Origin: Sphaeroforma arctica JP610
Lineage: Eukaryota; Opisthokonta; Ichthyosporea; Ichthyophonida
Reading direction: 5' to 3'
Assembly (NCBI RefSeq): GCF_001186125.1
Contig: NW_014040166.1
Span: 9,553 to 41,171, forward strand
DNA length: 31,619 nucleotides
Shown here piece by piece: positions 10,870-22,173 of the stretch. A program made the position numbers and the translations under genes. Below the pieces are notes generated by a model. It was not told where the DNA came from, did no database searches, and saw nothing but the letters and a program-made list of their open reading frames with translations. Numbering within the stretch: position 1 is the first letter of the stretch; each line of letters opens with the position of its first letter.

Positions 10870-12560
10870 TTACACTTTGGCTGCCGCTCTTATACTTGCT
10901 TCAGTAAGAAGGTGAAGCACAGTGTATTTCATATCCGATACGCGACCTTCACTTCCATCAGGTTGTTTGTCAGCCCTAATGAGAGCATCCACTTCCACTT
11001 GTTGTCCATAGTACGGAAGTGCTTGGTATCTTTGGACCTTGAGAATTTGCAAATGTATATGCTCTTGCGGTAACGTTTCTCTGACATTTCCATTGTTCTA
11101 CGCGCTCGTTCTGTGCGCACTTCAACGTTCAATGTCTTATTCTGTATGTCATTGAGAAACTTCTCTAACAGATAATGGTGTCTGAGTCTGTCAATGATGT
11201 GGCATCCAGGGACCAGATTGATTATCAGAAAAACCAATCCTAAACCCAAAACCCAGAGGATTATCAAATACTGAGTTTTTGATCAAGGATACAATATTTC
11301 TGATGATAGAGTGATCAGAAATAGAAGCGGGAATACCGATAGATGATACCGGGACTTCCGCGTGTGAGCTAAACACTTAGTAAACTTTGAGTGTAGTGTA
11401 GAAAGTACTAAACACAAATAAAGACTCAATGCAAGTCATTCAGCCTAGGACTTTTACCTAACGGAGAGATTCGCACTTGAGAAGAGGTATATTGTTTCCT
11501 TTCCTTTAGTGTTCGTATCTTTCAGTCACTCTCAAACTCTACAATAATGATTCTATTGAATTGTTCAGGAACCTTAAAGTGCTTGGCTATCTGTGTTTCA
11601 GAGTCTCGTAGCTCATTGAGCGCTGCATTGGTGTTCTCGGATGCATCAGTGGAATCTAATAGATATCTCATTAGTGCTGGGTAATGACATAGTGGCATAA
11701 ACTTTACTAAGAATAGGTCTCTGCATTGTGTAGTGAACTTTATAATGTCCTCACAATTTTACATTTTGAAGTAACTATCTCCAGGAATCTTCGAAATTTC
11801 TAAGGTCTTTAGTAGTTTTGCAAGTGTAGGTTCATTTATCTTAATGCCTAAGCATGAACCCATCAGTTCTAACGCACTAATATAATACTTATTTATATAA
11901 AAGTTTCTTCATCGCCACCACACTTATTGATAGCTAGATCGCTGCGTCGTTCTGGCTGTTAATCATGAATGCCTACTCTCATCTCGTGCAGAGTGGCTAT
12001 GGACATCGGTGCAGTATATTCCAATTTGGATACAAATCTACTGACCAGGACGTAGTTGCCTTGACATATAAACGCATGCTGAAGCTAGTGTAAACACTCC
12101 CCCCCCCCGGTGTAGGCTGGCTTGAGCTACTGCCTGGGCTTGCCCCCTTACTGGGCTGTCTCCTGCTCCATCCGTACCAACGCCACTTTCGTTACCCCCA
12201 TACACGCCTGCTCTGGTTGCTGTTGACATCTTGGAGTGTCTGTGTTGGTAAGTGTGTGTAGTAGGTTATTGGTATAGATCATAGACTCTTGCTGTATTCT
12301 GTGCGAATGCGCGTTTCATCCACCTTGTCTTTTGGTAATATTTTGTATAAAATAAATAGAGTTGAAGTTATTTTACCTTTCTGTTGATGTGGTCTCGCTT
12401 TGCTGTACTTCCGTGGGAAATGTTTGCTGCCCTGTGTGGAACGGTATATTGTTGCGTTCCTTCATCTGATTAGGAGGATTTAAACAGTGTTTGTTGGTTT
12501 AACTATTCCGTCACGTGTGGATTTATTGGAGCTTATTTTGTCATGTGTGAAATTATTTTC
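10870..12560 (-). mobile_element. X repeat, copy 2 (gag-like fossil) with LTR inserted
   Basis: On the minus strand the copy starts with the TATRAGVYGG opening near 12229. It continues as coding-like sequence to about 10930, with segments such as NELRDSETQIAKHF and KTLNVEVRTERARRTMEM that are charged and helical, as in gag-type proteins. An LTR of family A interrupts it at 11198-11543, so X is older than that insertion. No RT, integrase or capsid motif could be recognised, and the family is unknown. It is broken in several places. Confidence 0.55.
11198..11543 (+). repeat. Solo LTR (family A) inside X
   Basis: The copy opens TGTGGCATCC, ends CTCTACA and has AATAAA at 11417-11422. It follows the 9275-9599 LTR along its length but is more diverged. 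AATGA stands immediately left of it (11193-11197) and again at 11546-11550, two bases past the CA end, which fits a 5-base target-site duplication. No element body is attached, so it is a solo LTR left by recombination. Confidence 0.85.
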
Positions 12561-12725
12561 TCACCTCTGATTTTAATAGAATGTTTGGTCCTCGTGACGT
12601 CACCTTTGATGTTCTGTTGTTTTACCGAACTTTATTTGTTTGCGGTCATATGGACCTCACCAATAATGTTCGGTCCTATACCGAACTATGCTTATTTGAG
12701 TGGTACTCAATTTGTATGCCCTGTT

Positions 12726-12864
12726 CCAAGATATTATCGTCTTGTACTCCTATAGTGTCAGTTCAATCTCTACCATAGTGTAGTACCAATGTGCATGGTC
12801 TATACCAAAGTATTTTGGTCCTGTGCTCCTATAATATCAGTACAATCTCTACCGCAGTGTAGTA
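12726..12864. repeat. Tandem repeat, 79-base unit x about 1.8
   Basis: The segments beginning CCAAGATATT (12726) and CCAAAGTATT (12805) share CTCCTATA, CAATCTCTACC and AGTGTAGTA in the same order and spacing. They lie in T-rich DNA with no convincing gene from 12560 to 12990. Confidence 0.7.
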
Positions 12865-12993
12865 GTTATTACTTTGTATTCTTGCTTATATTGTTTTGTG
12901 TTTGTGTGACTTGTTGTCCGCTGTGATTTGTGCTGAACTGATTATTCTTGTGCCTCGTATAGCACTTGTGCTTTCATGTGTGTTATGGGAAGT

Positions 12994-13424
12994 TAATGTT
13001 ATGGTGTACATGTACTTATTGTTCTAAGTACCTCTTGAGTTCTCATCCCTTTGTTTATTCCTCCTTATGGATTGTAACACCGCTATTAGATCTGATTGTG
13101 TTCTTTCTTGGAAACATCTTGTGTGATGCTGAGTATTCTTTTGCTGATGCCTCCAGTGTGCTACAGGTATGTCTTTCTTGAGTGTGTTTAAGCTTCCATG
13201 TCACCTTTTCTGAGTGTCCGCCTGTGTTGTCACTATTCATAACTTCCTGATTGAAATGTTGCGCCTCTGTTTATTGACTATACACTCTCTGGTCACGTTT
13301 TGTGTGTTTGGGTTATTGAGTAGCATTGAACATCCTCAATCAAGTTTTATGCTATTTGCATGTGATTGTTCTTAGGGGTTTGTGCTCTTGCGTATCTCAA
13401 TGTTGTGTGTTTCAACTAGATATG
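12994..13424. repeat. 431-base direct repeat, copy 1
   Basis: From TAATGTTATGG to CTAGATATG this matches 13894-14324 base for base except 7 substitutions (6 transitions, 1 transversion) and no gaps, by line-by-line comparison. The region is T-rich. A frame across it encodes short hydrophobic peptides but shows no recognisable domain. Confidence 0.97.
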
Positions 13425-13893
13425 AATGTATCTAATGTGTACTTTGCTTTGTCTCTTTGGACCTTCTTATTGCTTGTTCGTACGCACACTTCTAACGTTC
13501 TAAATGTGATTCTTCATTTGATGTGATGAACTGATTTCAGTGAAGCTAGTGTGCCTTGTTAGTTTTTGAATACTCTTTTGTATATCCATGAGGTATTATT
13601 GTGTCTTTAGTATGGCTACCTATAGTATTCCTGTGTGATATCGATGTTGATGTGATTTGGGTGCACCAGTTGATCTCCCGTTTCTCCTTCGATCTTACTT
13701 CTTGGCAGTGGTGTCTATTGTGTACTTATGACTATCTCCTGGCACGTGTATGTTCTTACGGAGCATTCATGATATGTGTTTTCTATGCATATAGCTTGTA
13801 TGTTTTTAGTATGATACCCGCATGTGTCTACTTTTTGTATTTCTGTGTAAGATCAACATTGATGTGATTTGGGCGTCTAAATTGATATCCCTC
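13425..13893. other. Spacer between the 431-base repeats, no gene seen
   Basis: These 469 bases are T- and TG-rich. They hold a smaller internal repeat, TTGATGTGATTTGGG at 13647 and 13859 with related flanks. No gene is supported. Confidence 0.6.
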
Positions 13894-14324
13894 TAATGTT
13901 ATGGTGTACATGTACTTATTGTTCTAAGTACCTCTTGAGTTCTCATCTCTTTGTTTATTCTTCCTTGTGGATTGTAACACCGCTATTAGATCTGATTGTG
14001 TTCTTTCTTGGAAATATCTTGTGTGATGCTGAGTATTCTTTTGCTGATGCCTCCAGTGTGCTACAGGTATGTCTTTCTTGAGTGTGTTTGAGCTTCCATG
14101 TCACCTTTTCTGAGTGTCCGCCTGTGTTGTCACTATTCATAACTTCCTGATTGAAATGTTGCGCCTCTGTTTATTGACTATACACTCTCTGGTCACGTTT
14201 TGTGTGTTTGGGTTATTGAGTAGCATTGAACATCCTCAATCACGTTTTATGCTATTTGCATGTGATTGTTCTTAGGGGTTTGTGCTCTTGCGTATCTCAA
14301 TGTTGTGTGTTTCAACTAAATATG
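13894..14324. repeat. 431-base direct repeat, copy 2
   Basis: Second copy, offset exactly 900 bases from copy 1, about 98.4% identical and without indels. Its ends lack the TG...CA form of an LTR, so a segmental or tandem duplication of a 900-base unit, the second one cut short, is the simpler reading. Confidence 0.97.
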
Positions 14325-14543
14325 TTTTCTCCTCTATGTTCTGTCTTCTGCAGCCCTAGATAATGGCTACAACTTCTTTTTGTTGGCACCCCTTGGTGCT
14401 TGGCTTCCTCTTCTTCGTGATAAAGCCTCTATTACTTTAGAGTTTTCTTAAAACAGGAATGAATCTTGGTTTACTAATTACGATGGTTTCTTTAGGGTAT
14501 TGTGATTCTTGTTGACATATCTAAGTAAGGATAGTGTAATAAA

Positions 14544-14873
14544 TATAGATTATGGAGAGTAGCTGAAAGGTACGATCCAAAGGATACAATAGGCCTCTTC
14601 TCAATTTCGATTGTCACAGCTAGAAAAAGTCTCTAGTCTGAGAGAACCGATCTGAGTCTTTATTTGTGTTTTCTAATTCACTAAACTCAGGACTCCTACT
14701 TGAGTGTTTCTCTCACACGTGGTATCCCGGTATAGCTTACCGGTTCTACCGCTAATATTTCTGATGACTTTAATATCAGAAATGTTTCAATCCTAATTTC
14801 ATAACTCAATATTTGATGATTCCGAGGTTTTGGAATTTGGATTGGCCTTTTGATATTCTGGTCCAGTCCACAT
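14544..14873 (-). repeat. Solo LTR (family A), reversed
   Basis: The reverse complement opens TGTGGACTGGACCAG and follows the 9275-9599 LTR closely, for example sharing TAGCGGTAGAACCGGTAAGC, GTGTGAGAGAAACACTCAAG and AACACAAATAAA. Neither flank shows a polypurine tract or primer-binding site, so it is a solo or isolated LTR. No target-site duplication is visible. Confidence 0.85.
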
Positions 14874-14929
14874 GTTCCGGTAAGCGTTGGTATGCTGCGG
14901 ACAAATCTTAAATTGTGTAGTATCGCTTG

Positions 14930-15027
14930 CCTTTCACGTTGCTGATAATCTCGTTGTCCTTCGGTAGCGTAAACTGATCCTTTCACGTTGCCGATAATCT
15001 CGTTATCCTTCGGTAGCGTAAACTGAT
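14930..15027. repeat. Tandem duplication, 49-base unit x 2
   Basis: Units 14930-14978 and 14979-15027 (CCTTTCACGTTG...GTAAACTGAT) differ at two positions only. The minus strand here is coding-like for a short distance, but no protein could be recognised between 14874 and 15500. Confidence 0.92.
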
Positions 15028-15516
15028 CTCTCGGAATAAGAGCATTGTTCTGCCGTAAGTTCTTTGACAAGCACTCCTGGTGTAAAGGATGGTGCCGCCA
15101 GGGAAGGTTCACGATCGATGCCGATGTCCGACGATTGGTTACCAACTAATGTTCTTATTTGTAAATTTCTTTGGTACATGTGGGTTGTACTTGTCGGATA
15201 CAAAATTGCGTGCCTGTCGTTGTAGGCCCAACAATTTATCTCGAGTTATTGGAAGTGTCACTTCTTTGCCCGGTAATGTGCATCGAGCCGCATCCAAACT
15301 GTCTCATTAGTGTCAAGATACTGTCGTAAACGGTGTCGTATATCATTTGGCTTTGACACGTCTAGAGCGCTGAACGGTTCGCCCTCGTGTCAACAAGGAA
15401 GAACAAGTACATATACACGGTTGTCGGCAGGAAATAATATATACATTTACTGCAAAAGTTCGTGTTGTTGTGCGACCAAATGACATGCACATGTTCGCAC
15501 CAGACACTCCAGTATC

Positions 15517-16230
15517 TCAGTCCCAACTTGTTTCTTCTTCCCAGTCCGCTGGTCCTTGTTCGTCTTCCATTAACTCATCTACACTCTGCATGTATGACTC
15601 ATTGACCAAGTCATAAATATGCATTACTTCATTCTCTCCCGTCTCTGCTGGTGGTTGATCTGGTATCTGATCATCGTTCACTAAGTTAAAACGATGTCGA
15701 AAGAACTTATCTGGCCCCTGTGGTCTGTTCGTCAACATGCCCGTAGCAGATGTATGTTGTATAGGAGCCCCACCAGATTGTGTACGGTGACCCGTGTTGG
15801 TATAAATTGGTGGTCTCGGCTGTTTAGGATAGCGAATTGCATGTCCTGATCCCGCAGGAAAATTCTGCCCTTATGATCGACAACAAACACGAGGATTCGA
15901 TACTGGTGGTGCATGCGGGCTAGCTCGCGTGTTCGCATCAGAACGTAAGTAGGGCCGCTGAACACGAGCCCCCCGGACTCTGTTGCGGTCACAATAGATT
16001 CTCCAGACGATGTTCGTCTGCTTTTGTCAATGCTCACACGAAATATCTCACGCATCTGGTCAGATGAGTAGACCAGCCTATGAGGATGCATATAAAGAGT
16101 ATTGCGGTAGTACGCCCCTCCCTCAGCTTGACGTATAAGATTAAGCACACCATGATTGCAGTAGACCTGTAACGGATTCTCATACTGTGATGCATCTCCA
16201 TGAATTCCGCTTTGCGTTTAAAATCACGAA
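15517..16230 (-). pseudogene. Decayed coding region of unknown origin
   Basis: On the minus strand there is protein-like sequence with balanced composition and clear predicted strands and helices, for example NPLQVYCNHGVLNLIRQAEG, VVDHKGRIFLRDQDMQFA and an acidic tail with MQSVDELMEDEQG. Its reading is not continuous. I recognise no domain. It could be a dead gene, a mobile or virus-derived fossil, or exons of an unknown gene. The acidic end reads like a true C-terminus. Confidence 0.35.
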
Positions 16231-16291
16231 TCTGTGTCGAGCGGTACCGAAGGTTTCAGCTGCATGCATGTCAATACCTGTTTGTATACAT

Positions 16292-16835
16292 CTAAGTCCT
16301 GTTATTGTGTAAGCGTACAATAAATGTAGTGGGTTCGTTAAAAGAAATAGACTGTGATTCTCTTTCTTTCTCCACGATAAAGTCTAATATCGCCTTGGGA
16401 GCTCCTTCTTTCTGTGGAGCTCTGAGCAAGACCATTTGCATTTGAATCGGATCCAACTTATAGAATCGCGCATTCTTATGCCAGTCCAAAATAAGTGCGT
16501 ATAGCTGTACATTTTGCGGGATATCCAAATAATAGCTGCTTTATGGATTATGCGGCCATTCCTTGGGCGTCCGTTCATCTAATGAAACTGAGCATGGTTT
16601 TAGAGTCTCATTAGATGCACGGATTAGACCCTGTTCTTCTCTGCGTCCGTCCGCTTCTGCTTGCATCCTTCGTTGGGTAAGATGGAAGACTTGCATCTTC
16701 ATCTTCAATAGTATCAGTATCTGTAGGCTTTAATAGCTTACAGCGTTTCACAGCCTCCGTATCTTTATCTTCTAAGTAGCGATATGCTAGTGTATCAATA
16801 GGTACATTCGCGGCATCCTGACAATTCTCCTTCAT
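16292..16835 (-). pseudogene. Decayed coding region of unknown origin, upstream part
   Basis: Two further minus-strand coding-like stretches lie just upstream of the 15517-16230 one. One contains DWHKNARFYKLDPIQMQMVL and FIVEKERESQSISFNEPTTF. The other contains DTLAYRYLEDKDTEAVKRC followed by an acidic Thr/Asp segment. They share strand and composition with the neighbour and may belong to the same former gene or element. No family was recognised. Confidence 0.3.
16573..16620. other. Inverted repeat, 13-base arms, 22-base loop
   Basis: GTTCATCTAATGA (16573-16585) pairs with TCATTAGATGCAC (16608-16620) at 12 of 13 positions; the inner 10 bases are perfect. It lies between two minus-strand coding-like stretches. 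Function unknown. Confidence 0.7.
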
Positions 16836-18921
16836 CTATACCGGTGAACGTGGACGACGATAGCGTTGTAGCTTGTCACGAATAAGTTCACAGCTGCTTG
16901 AACTTCATTAAGCATTTCCCCTAGAGGTTTTAATATGCAATCAAAAAAGAACAATATGCCGACGACGACAAATTTGCGGAGTGTCCATTGAAAAATACGA
17001 ATAGAAAGATTGAAGAAGCAAAGACAATCGCAATCGGCTACGACATAAATTTTATTCTTCAAGCAAAGCTAGAACCTGTGGAGGCATCAATCGCGCACCA
17101 AAATCGGGTAAAACTATTGAACGTGTTCCATTGCAAAGATTAGCCTCTCTTGTTAGTCAACGCCAACTAGTACACCTCTCTGTTTTTAAGACCCCGTGCA
17201 GTATTTCCGCGCTTGTCTAATCGGCTAATTGTCATTTACGTGTGTGTGAAGAAATAATAGCTATTTGTTTGGAATCAATTATCACCAACCAAAAGTATAG
17301 ATTTAATCTCAACTATAGCTAAGGGTGCTAGACACCCTCCAAAAACAAAAATGGAATCAAAAAGGAACACAACTATTATATGAGACTATTCTGCTTAAAA
17401 GAATAGACCAAAAGTTAATACTGAATATTGAGTGTTGTAGCCAGAAACTAACTCAGATTCTCCCTCAGGACGATCGAAGGGCTGTCTAGCTGTTTCGGCC
17501 AAAGAAGAGACAAGTAAAATCAAAAAGACAGGGAATAGGGGCATAAAATATCATATTCCCCGTTGGGCATTAACAATTTCAATTAAATTAAGTAAGCCAG
17601 ATGAAATAACTATGGTAAAATAGACACTTCGTATGAAGTCGTTTGAGCAGATGCTAAAAGTGCTCCGAGAAAAGGATATCTGCTATTACTAGCACACCCA
17701 GAACAGATAATTTCGTAACCACCCAGCGATGAGACAGCATATATATATAAGTCCCCCATATATAAATCAGTTAAAACCGAATCACTTCGAACAGGATAGC
17801 CCTAAAGATAAAATAGATGCCATCAAAAATATAGCAGTATTGGAGTGTTAAATCCGCTGGTTCCAAATAATTTCTGCTAGGTAATTTCATCATAGTTGTC
17901 GACTCCTAAGTACTAGTAGGGCCATAAAATTCTGTCGGCATCTCATCAGGTTTCGGAATTTATTGAGCTCGTACTAAGCATGTTAGTAGGGCCATACAAT
18001 TCTGTCGGCATCTCATCAGGTTTCGGAATTTATCGAGCTCGATACTGAGCGTGTTTCAATATACGCTGCCTGCGAGTAACGTGTATACTATCGTATGGTG
18101 CCACTTGAGGTACAGGCTTCGTGCGGCCAATTATGCGCTTCACTAAGCCGATTTGCTTCATATCGTCAGCCCCAATCCACTCAGGACATTGTTTGGCCTT
18201 ATCCAACGTAGAAATGGAGTGTTGAGCCTCAGAAACTAATCGGGCCAGCGTTACGTGGATTTTGATTTGACTCTATCATTACTGGTCGGATCCATAGAAA
18301 AGGCTGTTTACACCTCAACGCAGATTAAAAGTAGTTGACGATGTACTCCAAGCAGTCATTTCCACAGTCGCTCACACGTTTGTTTGCCCACCCCAAGTAC
18401 CGACGTAGTAGTAGATCCTTCCGTATCGATAAGAATTGATTTATAACCAATTTGGCTTTTAGTTAGCTTAGTCTATAAAGAAGGGTAGTATAATAAATAC
18501 AGTAGTTCGGATACTTAAACATGTTGTCAAAAGAGTGTTGTCTGGATAAGTGAAACCAGTCAGAAGTGCCGTTGTGAACGGCGGGCCTGCTCTATTTATT
18601 AATCACATTCCTACATGGGACGAGGTAGTCTCTATCAACGGGTGATGTGAAAATACCCGTATCTATGGTGTTGGTTTCATGTCCGATGAATCACTATTCT
18701 CTATTCCTCTCTATTCCTATTCCTAAAATCTGGACGATCCTCTGATCCGGTCCTGAAGTCCTCTCAAAGGTCCGGTCCCCTGAGTTTTAGGGATCTCTGT
18801 CCACACAAAAATGCATGAATGTAGCGTTATTCGTGTAGTCAATGATAGGAGTAATAAGAGGTTCGATTTGTATACTTGGGTTACTTTGTTGTGTGATATT
18901 CATTTCGATACCGGTTCTCTT
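16836..18921. other. Intergenic, no gene seen
   Basis: AT-rich DNA with many stops in all frames. A minus-strand frame at 16832-17062 encodes a hydrophobic peptide with no recognisable domain and is probably chance. Apart from the 70-base tandem duplication near 18000 I see nothing to annotate. Confidence 0.6.
17914..18053. repeat. Tandem duplication, 70-base unit x 2
   Basis: Units starting TAGTAGGGCCATA at 17914 and 17984 share TTCTGTCGGCATCTCATCAG and TTTCGGAATTTAT, differing at a few positions. Confidence 0.9.
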
Positions 18922-20650
18922 TCAACTCTGAGGTTCACTTCTTAGCTTGTCAGTTGGGTCAGATTTATCGAATCCTGACATGTTGTATAAAACAGGATTG
19001 GTTCTATTTGCTCCAACGTTTTGAGTTTGGTTCAGGGTAGTTATTAATGCTTCTTCATATAAGTTAGGGCTGGAGTGCAGTTTATGTTGTCTACTTTGAG
19101 ATATAGATTGGTATGTTACATTTTTGCTGGCGAATTCTGCTAGCATAATGGCTTTCTCATACGACACAACATCCGCTTCTGATAATACATTAATTTGGGA
19201 TATCTTTCATTTTGGTTCCCAACTGTTCAATTGAAATGATATCAATATTTTTAAACAAAATGTATATTTGCTTCAATAAAGCTAGGTATCTATGGACAAC
19301 AAAAGGTCTAACAACTGTCAGAAAGCTAGCGTATTGCTCACATCGAGTCGCAGAGTACATATACATGTGTGCGACTTCAACTTTGCTCACGATTTAGCCA
19401 TGTAGCGTACGCACAAATTCTATACTTCGGCGAAATTATGTGGCGCATCCATACTAAAGGCTATTATATGGCCCATAAGTTTAAGGGACATATTGTCTGT
19501 ATATGGCGTGCATTGCAATTGCAAATATACTCCTAAATATAGGTGCTGATTGTATGAGCATCAACTCATGAAGGTTGGCTTGGGTAGATTATGTATATGT
19601 TGTAACTTCTTAACCCCAAGATCAAAATCCTTTCGCAATGAAAATTCATACAGCTTTTCCTTTCAAAACCTTGCTCGCACTACAAGCACAGATCAAATTC
19701 ATGATGTTCACGCATCAGATTAATATTCGTATAGTTGCTACTGATAAGATTTGCGTGTATCGCCATTTGCTTGTTAGGATTGTCACATATATAATCATAT
19801 ATATTAGTGTGTCTTGTGAATTTTGGGTCACATGGACCATATAGTTGAAGTATACCTATACGATGCACAGCTACTACGCTGTGCCTTCGTAGGGTGTATG
19901 CTATCTCAATAGTTCTTTACATATTCTTGACCATTTTCCTTGTATTTAGTTTGGATATCAGCTACTCTACAGAATCTTCAGTGTGATCAAAATTTACTTA
20001 TAGTCAGTAGTAGGTTGACCGTCAATGTACACCTCATTATGACCTTTCTTTTTATTATTCCGATCCTGCTGAGTTTGTTGTGAACTGCGACGAGGATTAA
20101 CTATACATAACTCAGCGGGTAATAATGGTTGAGTATTTATCTGGAGGCGTATTCTGGCATGCAGATATATCATGTTATATACATGTACAATTCTGAGGTT
20201 CAACATTTTCTTGGACACGCTGGGCCGTACCTGTTCACTTTCGTACATGTATGTTTTAATTTTGTTGTCGTTTTGAACATTTCATATCTGGTGACATCTT
20301 CGATCGTGCTAGATCATTTTTCTTTGTATTCTTGTTCCCTCTCAAAACGGGTTTCCATTCTGGTAATCGTTTACGATACACTGTATGATATTGCATATCT
20401 GTATTTTTTTTTGACTTTTTAACTCTTGTATACTCTGTCTGATCAGCAGCTTTTGATCCTCTTTGATGGTTTGATGTCTCTTTAGCCGACGTTTTCTTGC
20501 GCGTTCTCCGAGTTTTCATTTTTGTGCTGCGAATGGTTTGTATACGACATTGCTTTTCAGAATTCGATCGGGAACTTCTATGTACTTTGGCAGTGTAAAT
20601 TGTTTATCTATTTGATCTGTAGCTTGCATCGCATTTGCAATCAGTATATG
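18922..20650 (-). pseudogene. Decayed coding-like stretches of unknown origin
   Basis: Several minus-strand segments look like protein rather than chance. They include YEKAIMLAEFASKNV and LYEEALITTLNQTQN near 19000-19150, PLLPAELCIVNPRRSSQQTQ near 20100, a strongly basic segment (MKTRRTRKKTSAKE) near 20500, and QATDQIDKQFTLPKYIEVPD near 20570-20620. They are not continuous and I recognise no domain. The mix of a basic, linker-rich segment with helical segments would suit a dead mobile element, but this is inference. Confidence 0.3.
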
Positions 20651-21640
20651 GTCAAATAGATCGAATAGAGCACTGCCTCGATTTCCGCTATTCGTTTTCT
20701 ATCTCACTTCTATTTTTAGATTATAATATTAGGGGCTTATGTAGTATGGCGTTGTTCACAGGTTCGTGAATTCGTGCATCTGCTTGATATTTAGCAAGTG
20801 ACCCGTGTAGTGACCGTGAACTTAATTATACAAGTTTCTGCCACATTCATAGATTGAGGCAGGTCCTATGTATGCATCATCAACCTTCGCAGTAATAGTA
20901 TATTTGAAACAGACATACAGATGAATACATTAAGAATACGATGCTTAATACACTGTATGTTAGATTGGTCAATAACTTACTATGACAATGACATTTCACA
21001 TGACCATCTTTATGCTGGTCTTTATGACCTACTGTATTTCAGAAATTCACATTTATTCATTTCCAGAACTTTATGGAATGATCAGTGCCATTGAAAATAT
21101 TCCACTAACTTTAGAGCAGTCTATAACAACTTCAGGTACATCCCACCCTAGATTCGTATTTTGGATTCACATCCTGATCTCAATCTTTGTACCCAAACGG
21201 GATATGATCCACTTAAACGTGACTAATACATAGACGCGAAACGGATTCTTAGTCTTACCAAAATTTTATTGGATGTCAACTATTTTCAATATAGGCCATT
21301 CATTATGGTTGTTCATACCTAATGCGAATCCTAAAAGGGGTCTATATCTAAGCAAAACTTGAACCGTACGCTAAATCTGTGTTTGCCGTAGGCTTTGCAG
21401 AACTGTCAGGTCTGAGAGTGTCGGTGACACTCTCAGCGAACCAGGCAGAACAGCGCAGCCGTACAGAACACCAGGGCTGTTCAGCACCCCTGACGCCTGT
21501 CATTTTTATTCGAGAATTCCAACAAATTCTCGATGAATCCCATTCTATATTGACATCCCAAACAATACATTGTATTTATCTATGAACTATCACAGCCACA
21601 ATCTCCAAACTTCTGATCAGTTGTAAGGTTGTGACAGTAA
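20651..21640. other. Intergenic, no gene seen
   Basis: AT-rich DNA, apart from a GC-richer island at about 21379-21500 holding a perfect hairpin. No gene is supported. Confidence 0.55.
21412..21436. other. Perfect hairpin, 11-base arms, 3-base loop
   Basis: CTGAGAGTGTC (21412-21422) and GACACTCTCAG (21426-21436) are perfect reverse complements separated by GGT. The hairpin sits in a locally GC-rich patch. A second perfect inverted repeat lies 74 bases on, TCGAGAATT (21510-21518) with AATTCTCGA (21525-21533). Confidence 0.85.
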
Positions 21641-22167
21641 TGAATAATATAGCCCGGCGTTATTCACCTGAGGGTGTGCAGTGCGTAGCTGTACGAATGA
21701 TATTTAACCTCTTACTGGCAGGTGAGGAACACCTGGAACTCTTTCTCTAGAAGCCATACCACTACTGTCTTCCGACCTCTATCAAAGACATAAACCTGAG
21801 CTAGAAACCCACCCCGCCCACAAACTCAGTCAATGCTCGTGTAAAATATTGATGCGACATATTGTAGGATGATGAATCATTGTACTTACCACTTTCCGTA
21901 CAGAAATGTTTGAACAAAAGGTACACATCAACATAACTATGTATTTATACACATACCAAGTATATGTATCTCTTAAACAAACAAATATACAAACTATATG
22001 AATATATACACGTATATGTGAAGGTAGTTGTGCGCAAATAGTCCTAAATAGCTGCTGGTATGGGTTGAACTGTTATCAGAGAGATCGAGATGAGGAAAGT
22101 ATACAAACTCAGACAAGTGTAACAAAACAATAATGAATAAAGCGCACCCCGTTAGTCTTTACGAAAG

Positions 22168-22173
22168 TTTATT
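22168..22173 (-). terminator. Candidate polyadenylation signal of OAT
   Basis: TTTATT on the + strand is AATAAA on the minus strand, about 315 bases beyond the OAT stop codon. It is the canonical hexamer; no transcript evidence is available. Confidence 0.5.

Noticed and set aside
10720-11073. Plus-strand frame of about 117 residues
   Set aside because: It is antisense to the X repeat coding-like strand and has no recognisable domain.
12994-14324. The 431-base repeats as a pair of LTRs
   Set aside because: The ends lack TG...CA, the 469-base spacer has no polypurine tract or coding motif, and the exact 900-base period fits a tandem duplication better.
16832-17062. Hydrophobic minus-strand frame as a small membrane protein
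   Set aside because: A single short hydrophobic frame in AT-rich DNA, with no family resemblance or context to support it.
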